A stretch of DNA of 52,155 nt, from the NCBI GenBank assembly GCA_020050685.1, contig JAGVKG010000003.1, forward strand, positions 1 through 52,155, written 5' to 3'. Under the pieces are notes generated by a model that made no database searches, was not told the DNA's origin, and was given only the letters and a program-made list of their open reading frames with translations. The first letter of the stretch is position 1, and the number at the start of each line of letters is the position of its first letter. Made by a program: the position numbers and the translations under genes. Shown here in pieces: positions 42,011 to 50,576 of the stretch. Source of the DNA: Candidatus Obscuribacterales bacterium. Its GTDB lineage: Bacteria; Cyanobacteriota; Vampirovibrionia; Obscuribacterales; Obscuribacteraceae.

Positions 42011-42619
42011 CTATCTCTTGCAGTGCGGTGCCGCCGTGGTGGGCGGTCCGTTACCAGGGAGATCTCGCTGGAAGTTATCGAAACCCATCCACGAGTACTT
42101 CGACGGCGATTTGTCGTTGAAGTAGGCGCACACTTCGCGATTTTCGTCGCGATAATGGAAACGTTGGAAGCACTTGCATGCTTCGTTCCATATTTGTATG
42201 TCGCCTTCTTCGTAGACGAATTCCTTGCGATTTGGGTAGTTGGGATTTTCCTTTATGCCCTTGCACGTCTTACAGCGCACCGGCGTTGGGTTCACAACTG
42301 GATTTGTCGCAGGTTTGCTCTGCTCGAAGTTCTTCAGCAAGAACGCCACGGCTTCGCCGGATATTTCCGGAGTACCTTTCGTATCGAACGTACACGAGAA
42401 GGTGCGAACGATCGACTCTTTGCCGTCCTGGGCTGTGAACACCACTACCTTACCGCTGGTGCCGGAAGCGGAAGTGGTTTCGACTCGAATCTGCGGTTTG
42501 GGTGCATCCGGCGATTTGTCCGGATTCTTGAGGTTGCAAGCGCTGAGTATGCTGCTGATTGTTGCAAACAGCATTAACATCATCGCGAAGCGCCCGATGT
42601 TTTTACGAAAAGTGTTCAT
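42011..42619 (-). CDS. lipoprotein with Cys motifs, 202 aa
   Basis: The N-terminus (RFAMMLMLFATISSILSAC) carries a lipobox, ILSAC, so it is predicted to be lipid-anchored. A CxxC-type segment (PVRCKTCKG) and later cysteines (NEACKCFQR, EVCAYF) suggest a metal-binding or disulfide module. No family is recognised. It sits just downstream of the RpoD-like sigma gene, from which it is separated by a hairpin. Confidence 0.65.
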   Translation of the reverse strand: MNTFRKNIGRFAMMLMLFATISSILSACNLKNPDKSPDAPKPQIRVETTSASGTSGKVVVFTAQDGKESIVRTFSCTFDTKGTPEISGEAVAFLLKNFEQSKPATNPVVNPTPVRCKTCKGIKENPNYPNRKEFVYEEGDIQIWNEACKCFQRFHYRDENREVCAYFNDKSPSKYSWMGFDNFQRDLPGNGPPTTAAPHCKR

Positions 42620-42660
42620 AATGAACCCTCCTGATATGCGAAAGTTGTGTTACGGGAAAA

Positions 42661-42730
42661 GCGCTCCGCAAACCAATCAGCCTCCTAGCACCACAAGTGG
42701 TGCCATTCAACAAATTGATTGACGGAGCGC
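42661..42730 (-). terminator. nested intergenic hairpin
   Basis: GCGCTCCG (42661-42668)/CGGAGCGC (42723-42730) encloses AATCA/TGATT and GCACCAC-AA-GTGGTGC (42688-42703). It lies just downstream of the sigma factor stop at 42745. Confidence 0.65.
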
Positions 42731-42744
42731 CGTGAAAAGTCTTT

Positions 42745-43830
42745 CTACAGATATTCGCGCAAAGACCGTAAGGTCTGTGCGGAAGTTGTGGGCAGTTGTG
42801 AGTTGGCTCGGTCGCGAAGTTTCTTCAGAGCACGAGCCTCAATCTGACGAATGCGCTCGCGCGTGACACCGCGAATTGTTCCAACTTGCTCAAGCGTGCG
42901 CTGAACGCCGTCGTCCAGCCCATACCGCAACCGCAGAACAGCCTGCTCCACAGGGAGCAAAATGTTCAGAGCTGCAATGAGGTCTTGGTGCAGTAGTCGG
43001 CCGCAGGCGGATTCATTTGGATCCAGTGAATCGTTGTCCGGCCGATATTTGTCCGACGCTTCCAGGATATCGCCGAGGCTGGCTTCTCGATCGCCTGAGC
43101 GGCCTGGCCTTAACGGAGTATCGAGCGAAAAGATTGCCTGCATGTGGGTCAAGTGCATCAGCACTTTTGTGACGTCCATTTCCAACACATTGGCAATCTC
43201 TACCTCGGTTGGTTGGCGTCCCAGTTCTTCGCTGAGCTTTTTCGTTACCTTGTAGATTTTGCAAAGCGTTTCATGCTCATGTACTGGCACGCGAATTGCA
43301 CGACTCAGGTCGGCGAGCCCGCGTGTGATTCTTTGGCGAATCCACCAGGTGGCATAAGTGGAAAACTTGAAACCCTTTTCCGGATCGAATTTCTCTGCTG
43401 CTCGAATCAGACCGAGATTGCCTTCCTGAATCAGATCCAAGAATCCCAGTCCGCGATACCGATATTTCCTGGCGATGCTCACAACCAAGCGAAGGTTATG
43501 GTTCACCAGTTTTTGTTTGGCGGCGAGATTACCTTGCCGGACTTTGCGACCGAGCTCGACTTCTTCCCGCGGTTCGAGTATTTTGAACTTCCCGATTGTG
43601 TTCAGATACTGTTTGATCGAATCGCCCGTGGAAGTGTCGACAGCAATCGGTGCAGCGTCGTCGCCACTTGCCTCGGTATCGTCGTCGACGAAGACGAGAT
43701 CATCTGTGCTGAACTGCGGCTCGTCGTCATCTTCTATGTCGACAAAGTCTTGCGAGTCATCAGAGAAGCTTTCTTCCGTGAGAACTTCTTCCACGCTATT
43801 GTCTGATTTGTTTTGCTTACGCTTAGCCAT
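42745..43830 (-). CDS. RpoD-like group 2 sigma-70 factor
   Basis: ATG 43830 has AGGAGG upstream, giving 361 residues. The acidic N-terminus lacks a full region 1.1. Region 1.2 ([16 protein letters not shown]), region 2 ([48 protein letters not shown]), region 3 and region 4 ([39 protein letters not shown]) match the primary-type family. The missing region 1.1 and shorter length suggest a non-essential group 2 factor. It is the second sigma gene in 12 kb. Confidence 0.92.
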   Translation of the reverse strand: MAKRKQNKSDNSVEEVLTEESFSDDSQDFVDIEDDDEPQFSTDDLVFVDDDTEASGDDAAPIAVDTSTGDSIKQYLNTIGKFKILEPREEVELGRKVRQGNLAAKQKLVNHNLRLVVSIARKYRYRGLGFLDLIQEGNLGLIRAAEKFDPEKGFKFSTYATWWIRQRITRGLADLSRAIRVPVHEHETLCKIYKVTKKLSEELGRQPTEVEIANVLEMDVTKVLMHLTHMQAIFSLDTPLRPGRSGDREASLGDILEASDKYRPDNDSLDPNESACGRLLHQDLIAALNILLPVEQAVLRLRYGLDDGVQRTLEQVGTIRGVTRERIRQIEARALKKLRDRANSQLPTTSAQTLRSLREYL

Positions 43831-44398
43831 CGATATTTCCTCCTGAAGTGCTGTCGATAGCAATGCAAAGGTCCGCGCCACTGCTGCTATGCAGCGGCTT
43901 CAAGGGGAGTGCATTGAATAAGATGTAACTTTGTCTGGCGCAAATGCCAGGAAATGTAGTTTGAGTTTCTGAGTGCGGCTGGGGTTTTTGTGGTGCCTAC
44001 AGATAACTGAACTGATATATATACAAATTGAACCTAACAAATCAGTCTGTAATAAGAAAAGCTCTTTTTATTAGGGCGGTAAGGCGAGCGAAAATAGCGC
44101 AATGCCTAAACTGCTGTGCATTCCGGGCGTTTGGTGGCATTGATGCGTTGCATGGTTATCAAGAGTTAACTGAATGCCATAGCGCAACTACGCTAACGAT
44201 GCGGCATGAAGTGCGGGTGCAGATTTAGCGAAGCTATGCGATATGTGGATTGGATTAAGCCACCACAGATGGTGCTGTCAGTATTGATCTCGTGAGCCCG
44301 TTTTCATTATGTTGGCCATGTTAAGGATTTGTTTATATTTCTTGAGAACCACGACCAGAGAACATTTAGAGCACTATCAACAGCAAAAACAACAACAT
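43831..44398. other. gene-free stretch
   Basis: No supported gene. It includes TGATATATATACAAATTGAACC (promoter-like, near 44012) and a CCACCACAGATGGTG mini-palindrome near 44261. It forms the promoter side of the sigma gene and the leader of the structured RNA candidate. Confidence 0.4.
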
Positions 44399-44686
44399 CG
44401 GGGGATGGCCGCCGACCGCAGGTGCAAGTCCTGCTCTCTCCACCATTTTTTGTGAAATTGCATCATATATAAGTCTGCATGCTCCAGCGAAGCGTGTCGA
44501 CGTATTTATGTGTGCGGTGCACAAGCCACAGCGCAGCGCAGAATTCCGATGAGGAATTCGGAGCGAAGCGTCTTAACGTGCGGAGGAGTCGATGTTACGC
44601 ATCGACTTCGGAGCACTTATATATGGAGAGATCGGAAAGACACGTGAATCACGGCAGGTGAAAGCCCTGCTCCCCCGCCATTTTTT
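44399..44686 (+). ncRNA. nested structured RNA with two tRNA-like CCA ends
   Basis: Unit A: GCAGG-TGCAAGT-CCTGC (44418-44434) then TCTCTCC-A-CCA-TTTTTT. Unit B: GCAGG-TGAAAGC-CCTGC (44654-44670) then TCCCCC-G-CCA-TTTTTT. B's 5' GGAGAGA (44625-44631) pairs perfectly with A's TCTCTCC (44435-44441). A's 5' CGGGGGA (44399-44405) pairs with B's TCCCCCG (44671-44677). Between the units ACTTATATAT (44615-44624), which runs straight into GGAGAGA, pairs with ATATATAAGT (44465-44474). Topology is like a circularly permuted tRNA/tmRNA precursor, but the T-loops (TGC/TGA) are non-canonical. Confidence 0.6.
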
Positions 44687-45144
44687 CTATCGTCTGTGAT
44701 AGCTGCGCTAACTAGTCTCACTGCGCCAACACATATTTGTGCTGGCGCTCTGTGTCGTGCGCAATCTTATTCGCTTCCATTTGATTAGCACGCTTTGACT
44801 GCCTGTGTTTGGAAACGCACAGCACAAGTGAGTTTTTGTCCTTTAAGTGCTGCTAGCGCAAACTTGCGCGGGCTTTAGCCGCACGCGTTGCCCGCAATTC
44901 TATTAAAAACGTTGAACTAGAAATAGAGCTTCTAAATACACTAGTTTTAAGGCATAGTCACTTTTTTAGATCTATACGTAAATCTCTCAAATCAAATAAC
45001 TAGCCAACACTTTCCCATTTTTACTTACCAGAAATCTCTGGCTAGTGTTCAACGCTCCTAAGCAAGCGGATGGTTGCACAACATTCGTGCGTCGCCGATT
45101 GCTTTCAACCATTTACCCCACCCAATCCTAAGGAGCGCGCGGCG
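44687..45144. other. gene-free stretch
   Basis: No supported gene. GCGCTAAC and related GCGC motifs recur (near 44705 and 44868). The last 40 bases before the 45183 gene include a half repeat. Confidence 0.4.
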
Positions 45145-45162
45145 CGACGAAGGACCTCTCAT
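45145..45162. repeat. dispersed repeat, half-arm copy 6
   Basis: CGACGAAGGACCTCTCAT, one arm core, sits directly before the ribosome-binding site of the 45183 gene. Confidence 0.7.
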
Positions 45163-45182
45163 AAAATAGGAGGGTCAACTTT

Positions 45183-46388
45183 ATGTTGCTCAAAATTCTC
45201 AATGCCTTGAGATACGCGATTCAACCGCTCTCGATGGTGTCATGGTTAGCGGCAGTGTTCTGGCAAGGACAGCTGCAGCAATACTTCGGCTTGTACACTG
45301 CTTGCGTTGTGACCGCTGCCATAAGTTTGGTGACAATCCTGGCAGCGCCGAAGTTCCGATTAAGGACATTGTTCACCGCTCCTTCGCGTGTGTGGATAAT
45401 CTGGCCAATCAGAATTGCCACTGTGGCGAATGTGATTGCGTTCACCATCGCTGCATGCCAGGCGAACAATTCGTTTTTGATTGCTCTGCCTTTTATTGGG
45501 CAGCTCGCTTTCCTTCGCCTGTATTTGCTCTATCGCGATCGCTTGGGCGAATACGCAATAGATTGGAACGGTGTCAATCCGATTGGTGCCTGGTACAACC
45601 CACCTCTGGAAAAAATCGAACCGGGTGATTCGATTGTGTCCGGACACGGTGGCGCTCGTAAGGAAGGATCATCCGGTGGTCATGCTGAGAAAGTTGGCCG
45701 GAACAAACACGGACGATTGGTGACATACAGCTCATATATGAACGCTGGTATGGCTGAGCGTGATCTTGAAGCACAGCTTGCGCGCTGGAATGAATCTGGC
45801 GAAAGATATTTCGTGCTCAAGCCAGTCAATCCGGAAACGGGCGAATTCAATCCACTTTCCGAAGAAGAAATCAAACTGCAAGATGATTTCTTCCAGGCAA
45901 TGTGGTGGGTGAATAAGACCGAGCAGGCGAGAATTAATCGCCGGCGACGCGCTCTAATCGGCATGTTGCCGATTTCGCTCAGTAAGAAAAAGTGGCTCGT
46001 GAAGAAAAGACACTGGACCGGATACAACTGGCGAGCGCTGGTTCGTCAGGACTTCACGAACTTCAAGATGCCGAAACCGGGTGAACTTCCGCGACCGACA
46101 AGAAAGTCTTGGACTTGCGTGTCCGCTGTTGTGGAACTGAGCTACGCAGTTGGTCGAGTGGCACGCTCGTATGGTCGAGATATATTCGGGCTGAAGTTCG
46201 GTGTCGTGAAGATGGCAATTCGCCCGCTTGAATTGCTCTACGATCCCGGCTACGCATATCTCACGCTTGCAGATAAGGCAGCCTATGAGGCCGAACACGG
46301 TATCAAACTGTTCGAGCCGCCGACCAGAAAAGTCGAGTACACGATGATGGACAAGTTCCGGCTCTGGTGCTGGGGCGTCTACGTGTAA
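45183..46388 (+). CDS. membrane protein A1, permuted NlpC/P60 (papain-like) candidate
   Basis: AGGAGG lies nine bases upstream of ATG. About four hydrophobic segments (15-120) are followed by a large domain. KIEPGDSIVSGH and GGHAEKVG give a conserved His167 with Glu169, RYFVLKPV follows, WTGYNW is an aromatic motif, and SWTCVSAVVELSYAVG gives Cys312. The HxE ... C order with ~145 residues between matches the circularly permuted NlpC/P60 (YiiX/LRAT) fold, in which His comes first and Cys last. It could act on cell-envelope amide or ester bonds. Its closest relative is the 49136 gene. Confidence 0.68.
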   Translation: MLLKILNALRYAIQPLSMVSWLAAVFWQGQLQQYFGLYTACVVTAAISLVTILAAPKFRLRTLFTAPSRVWIIWPIRIATVANVIAFTIAACQANNSFLIALPFIGQLAFLRLYLLYRDRLGEYAIDWNGVNPIGAWYNPPLEKIEPGDSIVSGHGGARKEGSSGGHAEKVGRNKHGRLVTYSSYMNAGMAERDLEAQLARWNESGERYFVLKPVNPETGEFNPLSEEEIKLQDDFFQAMWWVNKTEQARINRRRRALIGMLPISLSKKKWLVKKRHWTGYNWRALVRQDFTNFKMPKPGELPRPTRKSWTCVSAVVELSYAVGRVARSYGRDIFGLKFGVVKMAIRPLELLYDPGYAYLTLADKAAYEAEHGIKLFEPPTRKVEYTMMDKFRLWCWGVYV

Positions 46389-46408
46389 CGATTCACAAAT
46401 AACACAAC

Positions 46409-46510
46409 TGTCATCCTGAGCCGAGTTATCGGCGAAGGACCTCTCTTGTTTTTACGAAATCTACGTAAGACATGGGAGGTCCTTCGGCATCGGCGTGCCT
46501 CAGGAAGACA
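46409..46510. repeat. dispersed repeat, full palindromic copy 7
   Basis: TGTCATCCTGAGCCG...GAAGGACCTCTC followed by GGGAGGTCCTTCGG...CCTCAGGAAGACATG. It separates A1 from B1 and is slightly degenerate at its right end. Confidence 0.85.
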
Positions 46511-46563
46511 TGTTGCCCATTTTAGTAATCCCCCATTTGAGACCCCCCAAGGAGGTGGACGTT

Positions 46564-47766
46564 ATGATCCACAAAGAAAATGTGTTTCGATTTCTGATGA
46601 TGACCACGCTTTGCGTGTGGCTCGCGCTCACCGTCCTTGGTGTGAGTGGGCAACTTAACTCACTTGTGGTTTTCGAGATTGGCGTTGGCTGGTTCGTATT
46701 CGTTAGCGCAATCTTTGGTTATGTTAGCGAGACGTTCATGAACCCGTTCTCTCGCCGGCTGTACTCAATCGCAACAGCGCTCGGTATTCTCACCAGCGCT
46801 TTTGCATCGTTCTACTTTGCCGACGTGCTGCTCAAGCTTATCGCGGTACTCATGGTTTTCCCATGGATGTTCGTCTTAGGCTTGTACGTTAAAGAGCACG
46901 AGAAGTACGAACAGACCGGCCGCGGACTGATGATCAAAGGAGCGTATGTTGATCCGCCAGTCAGCGAATGGAAATCTGGCATGGTGCTAGCTTCTGAAGG
47001 AACGGGTTCGAATGGTGATTTGTCGCTCTGTCATGGAGAACTGATCATCCAGAATCCGAGCACCGGAGCATTGGAGACCATCGCCGACTACATGGAGAAG
47101 GGTCCGCACTTCTACACCGCCGATGTCGTCTATGACCGGTTCGTCAACAAGAACAACGAAAGGTTCTACTTGCTCGAACCAGTTGTTCCGTGGACCGAAG
47201 AACAACATCGTCTGGCTTGGGACGAAGCGAAAGCAATGTGGCGAGATAATCGCAAACTGCGCTGCGTGAAAAACAAGCCATTGAAGGCGATGATTGAAAC
47301 CAAGTTTGCTCACCTAACCGCCGACGAACAGCACGAGATGCGGAAGAAGAAGTATTACACTGGCTACTATTGGAAAGGCCTATGGTGTGGTGCAGAATCT
47401 AAAGAGCCCGAATGGACATGCATAAGCTTTGTCCTCGTGCTTCTGCATCGCATTGGCGTCAAGACTTGTCGCCATGCAATTGGTTTGTTCGGTCTCGGCA
47501 CGGGCATTCTCGATCCGATCATTCCGGTCAATTTCGCTACGGATAGAAAACACTTCCGTATCGTCATGCGCCCGGACTATCAACCAGAACCGCTCAGGCG
47601 GTATTCTTTGCTGGAAACAATCCGGCTTGGTGTGACTGGCTGGCCGCTAATGGTGGCAGACATAACTAAGTTCGTCAAAGCTGTTTGCGAACAGTTTTCG
47701 GGAGCTCCCCCAATCCCTCCAGTAATTGAGGACGATGAAGCGGGGCTCGACGAGCACGTTGCTTAG
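46564..47766 (+). CDS. membrane protein B1, permuted NlpC/P60 (papain-like) candidate
   Basis: AAGGAGG precedes ATG 46564 (MIHKENVFRF). Three or four N-terminal membrane segments (8-110) precede the domain. WKSGMVLAS, LCHGELIIQ (His157, Glu159), RFYLLEPVVPWTEEQ, YTGYYW and EWTCISFVLVLLHRIG (Cys286) are the same series of motifs as in A1. Closest relative is the adjacent B2. GLFGLGTGILDPIIP follows Cys, another motif shared by all four. The enzyme role is inferred from fold motifs. Confidence 0.68.
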   Translation: MIHKENVFRFLMMTTLCVWLALTVLGVSGQLNSLVVFEIGVGWFVFVSAIFGYVSETFMNPFSRRLYSIATALGILTSAFASFYFADVLLKLIAVLMVFPWMFVLGLYVKEHEKYEQTGRGLMIKGAYVDPPVSEWKSGMVLASEGTGSNGDLSLCHGELIIQNPSTGALETIADYMEKGPHFYTADVVYDRFVNKNNERFYLLEPVVPWTEEQHRLAWDEAKAMWRDNRKLRCVKNKPLKAMIETKFAHLTADEQHEMRKKKYYTGYYWKGLWCGAESKEPEWTCISFVLVLLHRIGVKTCRHAIGLFGLGTGILDPIIPVNFATDRKHFRIVMRPDYQPEPLRRYSLLETIRLGVTGWPLMVADITKFVKAVCEQFSGAPPIPPVIEDDEAGLDEHVA

Positions 47767-47774
47767 GACACAAC

Positions 47775-47805
47775 AGGGCACCACCTTGGTCGATGGTGGT
47801 GCCCT
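47775..47805 (+). terminator. intergenic hairpin between B1 and B2
   Basis: AGGGCACCACC (47775-47785) pairs perfectly with GGTGGTGCCCT (47795-47805). Confidence 0.65.
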
Positions 47806-47837
47806 TGATTCTCGTTTTAGATAGGAGAGCCACGAAT

Positions 47838-49028
47838 ATGATTATTCAAAAAGCATATCGATTTTTGATGATGATCTGTTTGCTGGCATTGTCAGCATGC
47901 AGTTTGTCATGCTTCTTCGAGCACGGTCACGCTGATGTTGCACTGATGTGCTTCCAAGTTGGCGTGTTTTGGTGGGTGTTCGTCAACATCATCTTCAGAT
48001 ATGTTGCCGAAACTTTCATCAATTCCTTCTCGCGCTTTCTTTATGTGATGTCTGTCGTGTGCGGCATGATGGTAAGCGCTATTGCTTGCGTCATGTTCCT
48101 TCCAAATGTATTGCTATCGGCACTGTCATTCTTGATGGTGGTACCGTGGCTCTTCATGTTTGGCAGGTACATCGAACAGTACGAGCAATACGAAGAAGCA
48201 GACGGTCAAGGGCTGGTGCGCAAAGGCGCTTACGAAAGCCCACCGCTTTCCGAATGGACAGCAGGTAGCATCCTGTTGTCCGCTGGGCTTGGTCCAAATC
48301 AGTATCGTCTTCCCGGTCGCCATGCGGAACTTAACTTGGTCAATCGCATGACTGGAGAGCTCTGCACGTTCAGTAACTTCATCGAGCATGGCTGTAAATT
48401 CACATCTTCCGAGGAAGCGTATCAACGGTTTGTCGACCAGAAGGAAAAGTTCTGGCTCGTGGATACGGTTGAACCGTGGACACCGGAGAAACTGGAGAAG
48501 GCCTGGGAAATCGCTAAAGTAATGGAGGAGGAAAATCGTCGGCACCAGATAGAATCCGGAAATGCCTTCATCCTCGGAATTCACGAAGCGTTCTGTTGGC
48601 TCGGTGAGCACGGTTGGACACCACAACGATGGCTGATCGCAAGATTGCGCGCGATGTGGACTGGCTACGACTGGCGAGGTGTTTTGTTCGGTGCGGATTC
48701 CAAACATCCAGAGTGGACCTGTATCTCAAGCGTCGTCGTATTACTTAGGCGCGTTGGGTTCAAAACATTTCACTACGGAATCGGCTTGTTCGGTTTTGGT
48801 GGTGGCTTTGCTGATCCCACGATTCCTCTGAGCTTGATGGCGGATCGCCGCAATTTCAAAGTTAGGTTGCGGCCTGGCTATGTGCCGGAACCAGTCAAAA
48901 AGTATTCGTTGCAGCAAACACTGCTGCACGGACTAACTGGCTGGCCGATTGTATGGTCTGGTGCGCGCAAGTCTCTTGCGGATTTCCGGATTCGCATGCA
49001 GATGCTATTAAGCGGACGCTTGATATAG
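47838..49028 (+). CDS. membrane protein B2, permuted NlpC/P60 (papain-like) candidate
   Basis: AGGAG precedes ATG 47838. The N-terminal membrane region is followed by WTAGSILLS, GRHAELNLV (His162, Glu164), KFWLVDTVEPWTPEK, WTGYDW and EWTCISSVVVLLRRVG (Cys294). After Cys comes GLFGFGGGFADPTIP. B2 is closely similar to B1 in the membrane segments and around His and Cys, so the two are a tandem duplication. The conserved His, Glu and Cys support catalytic activity. Confidence 0.68.
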   Translation: MIIQKAYRFLMMICLLALSACSLSCFFEHGHADVALMCFQVGVFWWVFVNIIFRYVAETFINSFSRFLYVMSVVCGMMVSAIACVMFLPNVLLSALSFLMVVPWLFMFGRYIEQYEQYEEADGQGLVRKGAYESPPLSEWTAGSILLSAGLGPNQYRLPGRHAELNLVNRMTGELCTFSNFIEHGCKFTSSEEAYQRFVDQKEKFWLVDTVEPWTPEKLEKAWEIAKVMEEENRRHQIESGNAFILGIHEAFCWLGEHGWTPQRWLIARLRAMWTGYDWRGVLFGADSKHPEWTCISSVVVLLRRVGFKTFHYGIGLFGFGGGFADPTIPLSLMADRRNFKVRLRPGYVPEPVKKYSLQQTLLHGLTGWPIVWSGARKSLADFRIRMQMLLSGRLI

Positions 49029-49135
49029 AAGCGCTTGTTCCATCTTGCCTATCAGGACGGACATAGCGCCTCTATATCAGCGCCGCTGTTTTTATAAAGC
49101 TATCACAACTTCACCAAGGGAGGTGAGGAGGGTTC

Positions 49136-50335
49136 ATGTTGACGTTATTTTTGCAACGAAGCGTATTGTTCATTCGAGGTGTGGCATTATTTGCATGGTT
49201 GTGCTTGACTGGTGCCTTGGCACAAGGTGCGCTGCTGCAAGTAATCGGCGTCTATGCGGCATGCATGACTCTGTCCATTGACGGACTGATCATTACCTTG
49301 CCGCGACTGAAGCACCTCTTGCGCACGATCTACAATTCCGGCTCACGCTGGTGGATCGTTTGGCCTTTCCGTGTTGCCACAATTGCTAATGTGGTGGCAT
49401 ACATTGCTGCTGTGCACGATCATCGCTGGCTGCTCGCTCTGGTTCCGCTGGCGTGCCAGTGGTACTGGATGATGGTCATCCTAGATTATCGCTTAGAGCT
49501 CAAGCGGTGTGTGATCGATTGGAATGGAGTTAATCCTCCCAATGCCTGGTCAAACCCGATATTGGACGACGTGAAACCTGGAGATATCTTTGTCTCAGGT
49601 CATCCATTTGCTCGTGGAGCTGGAGTTGATCCGGATGGTCATATCGAAATTGCGTTCCGCGGTCACGATGGGCGCATGCGATTGGCCAGTTCGAATTTGG
49701 AGTACGGTATGACCACCCATGACCTTGAGTGGAAAGTTACCGATTGGAAGAAAGCGCAAGAGCGTTACTTCGTCCTTGGTGTGAAGCAAGAGTTGACAGA
49801 AGAGGAGAGCAATTACCTCACAGCGTACATTTACAAAATGTGTGCTGCCAATCGGATTCGTCGACACATCTTCAACGCCAACATCCGCAAGTTCATCGAC
49901 ATGTTGCCGATTCCACGCGCGTGGAATTTCAAACTCGCGAAGTTCGCGCGTTGGAGCGGCTACAACTTTGTCGGGCTTGTTCACGAGCCGGCTCACAAGC
50001 CGCGTCGAGTGAATTTGGACATTGAACAAATCCAAATTCAACAAAGCGATTGGACTTGTGTTTCCGCCATTGTCGAAATGATGGAAGCGCTCGGACGCAG
50101 CAAGCGACACTATGGTGTGGATTTGTTCGGTTTGCCTTTTGGAATTATTCGCCCGCCGATTTTTCCTTGGCAGTTGCTGGATGATCCTGCATATCGCTTG
50201 TGGACAAACGAAGACAAGAAAAAGGCTGAAGCAAGACTCGGAATCACCATTGTTGATCCGGTTCAACGCGAAGCAAAGAAAAATCCCAGACTAATCGCCC
50301 GAGTGCGTGATTGGTTCTGGGGAGTGTATGTCTAA
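49136..50335 (+). CDS. membrane protein A2, permuted NlpC/P60 (papain-like) candidate
   Basis: GGAGG is close before ATG 49136. About four membrane segments (8-120) precede VKPGDIFVSGH, DGHIEIAFR (His169, Glu171), RYFVLGV, WSGYNF and SDWTCVSAIVEMMEALG (Cys308), then LFGLPFGIIRPPIFP. It ends DWFWGVYV, like A1 (LWCWGVYV), confirming they are paralogues that flank B1/B2 in an A-B-B-A order. The family is unnamed, and the papain-like reading is an inference from motif order and spacing. Confidence 0.68.
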   Translation: MLTLFLQRSVLFIRGVALFAWLCLTGALAQGALLQVIGVYAACMTLSIDGLIITLPRLKHLLRTIYNSGSRWWIVWPFRVATIANVVAYIAAVHDHRWLLALVPLACQWYWMMVILDYRLELKRCVIDWNGVNPPNAWSNPILDDVKPGDIFVSGHPFARGAGVDPDGHIEIAFRGHDGRMRLASSNLEYGMTTHDLEWKVTDWKKAQERYFVLGVKQELTEEESNYLTAYIYKMCAANRIRRHIFNANIRKFIDMLPIPRAWNFKLAKFARWSGYNFVGLVHEPAHKPRRVNLDIEQIQIQQSDWTCVSAIVEMMEALGRSKRHYGVDLFGLPFGIIRPPIFPWQLLDDPAYRLWTNEDKKKAEARLGITIVDPVQREAKKNPRLIARVRDWFWGVYV

Positions 50336-50373
50336 TGGTGGCAATTGCCCTTGCCGTCGAAACAATGATGGGT

Positions 50374-50426
50374 ATTGAGGTGCGGGTTCCCCCAAGAGGT
50401 TTCTAAATTAGAATCCGCACCTCAAT
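50374..50426 (+). terminator. hairpin with a sister copy at 51565
   Basis: ATTGAGGTGCGG (50374-50385) pairs with CCGCACCTCAAT (50415-50426), followed by AACGTCAC. Confidence 0.7.
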
Positions 50427-50576
50427 AACGTCACTGGATAATTAGATAGAAGATGCGGAATCAGGGACCGCCACAGACGGCTCTGAAACACGCCTCTTTT
50501 CCGACGTGATTAGGTTGAACCAAAGAGCATGTGCCTTTTTGAGATCATGGGCGCAACTGGAATGAGGAATGAAGTT

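Noticed and set aside
43144-43806. 220-codon plus ORF opposite the RpoD-like sigma gene
   Set aside because: It is an antisense shadow of the highly conserved sigma factor.
44028-44228. ORF on plus (66 codons)
   Set aside because: No supporting ribosome-binding site or conserved pattern. It appears to be chance.
44399-44686. Calling this simply a tmRNA or tRNA
   Set aside because: The T-loops are TGC/TGA rather than TTC, there is no tag ORF or D-arm, and each unit alone is only about 46-56 bases, so it is reported as an unclassified structured RNA.
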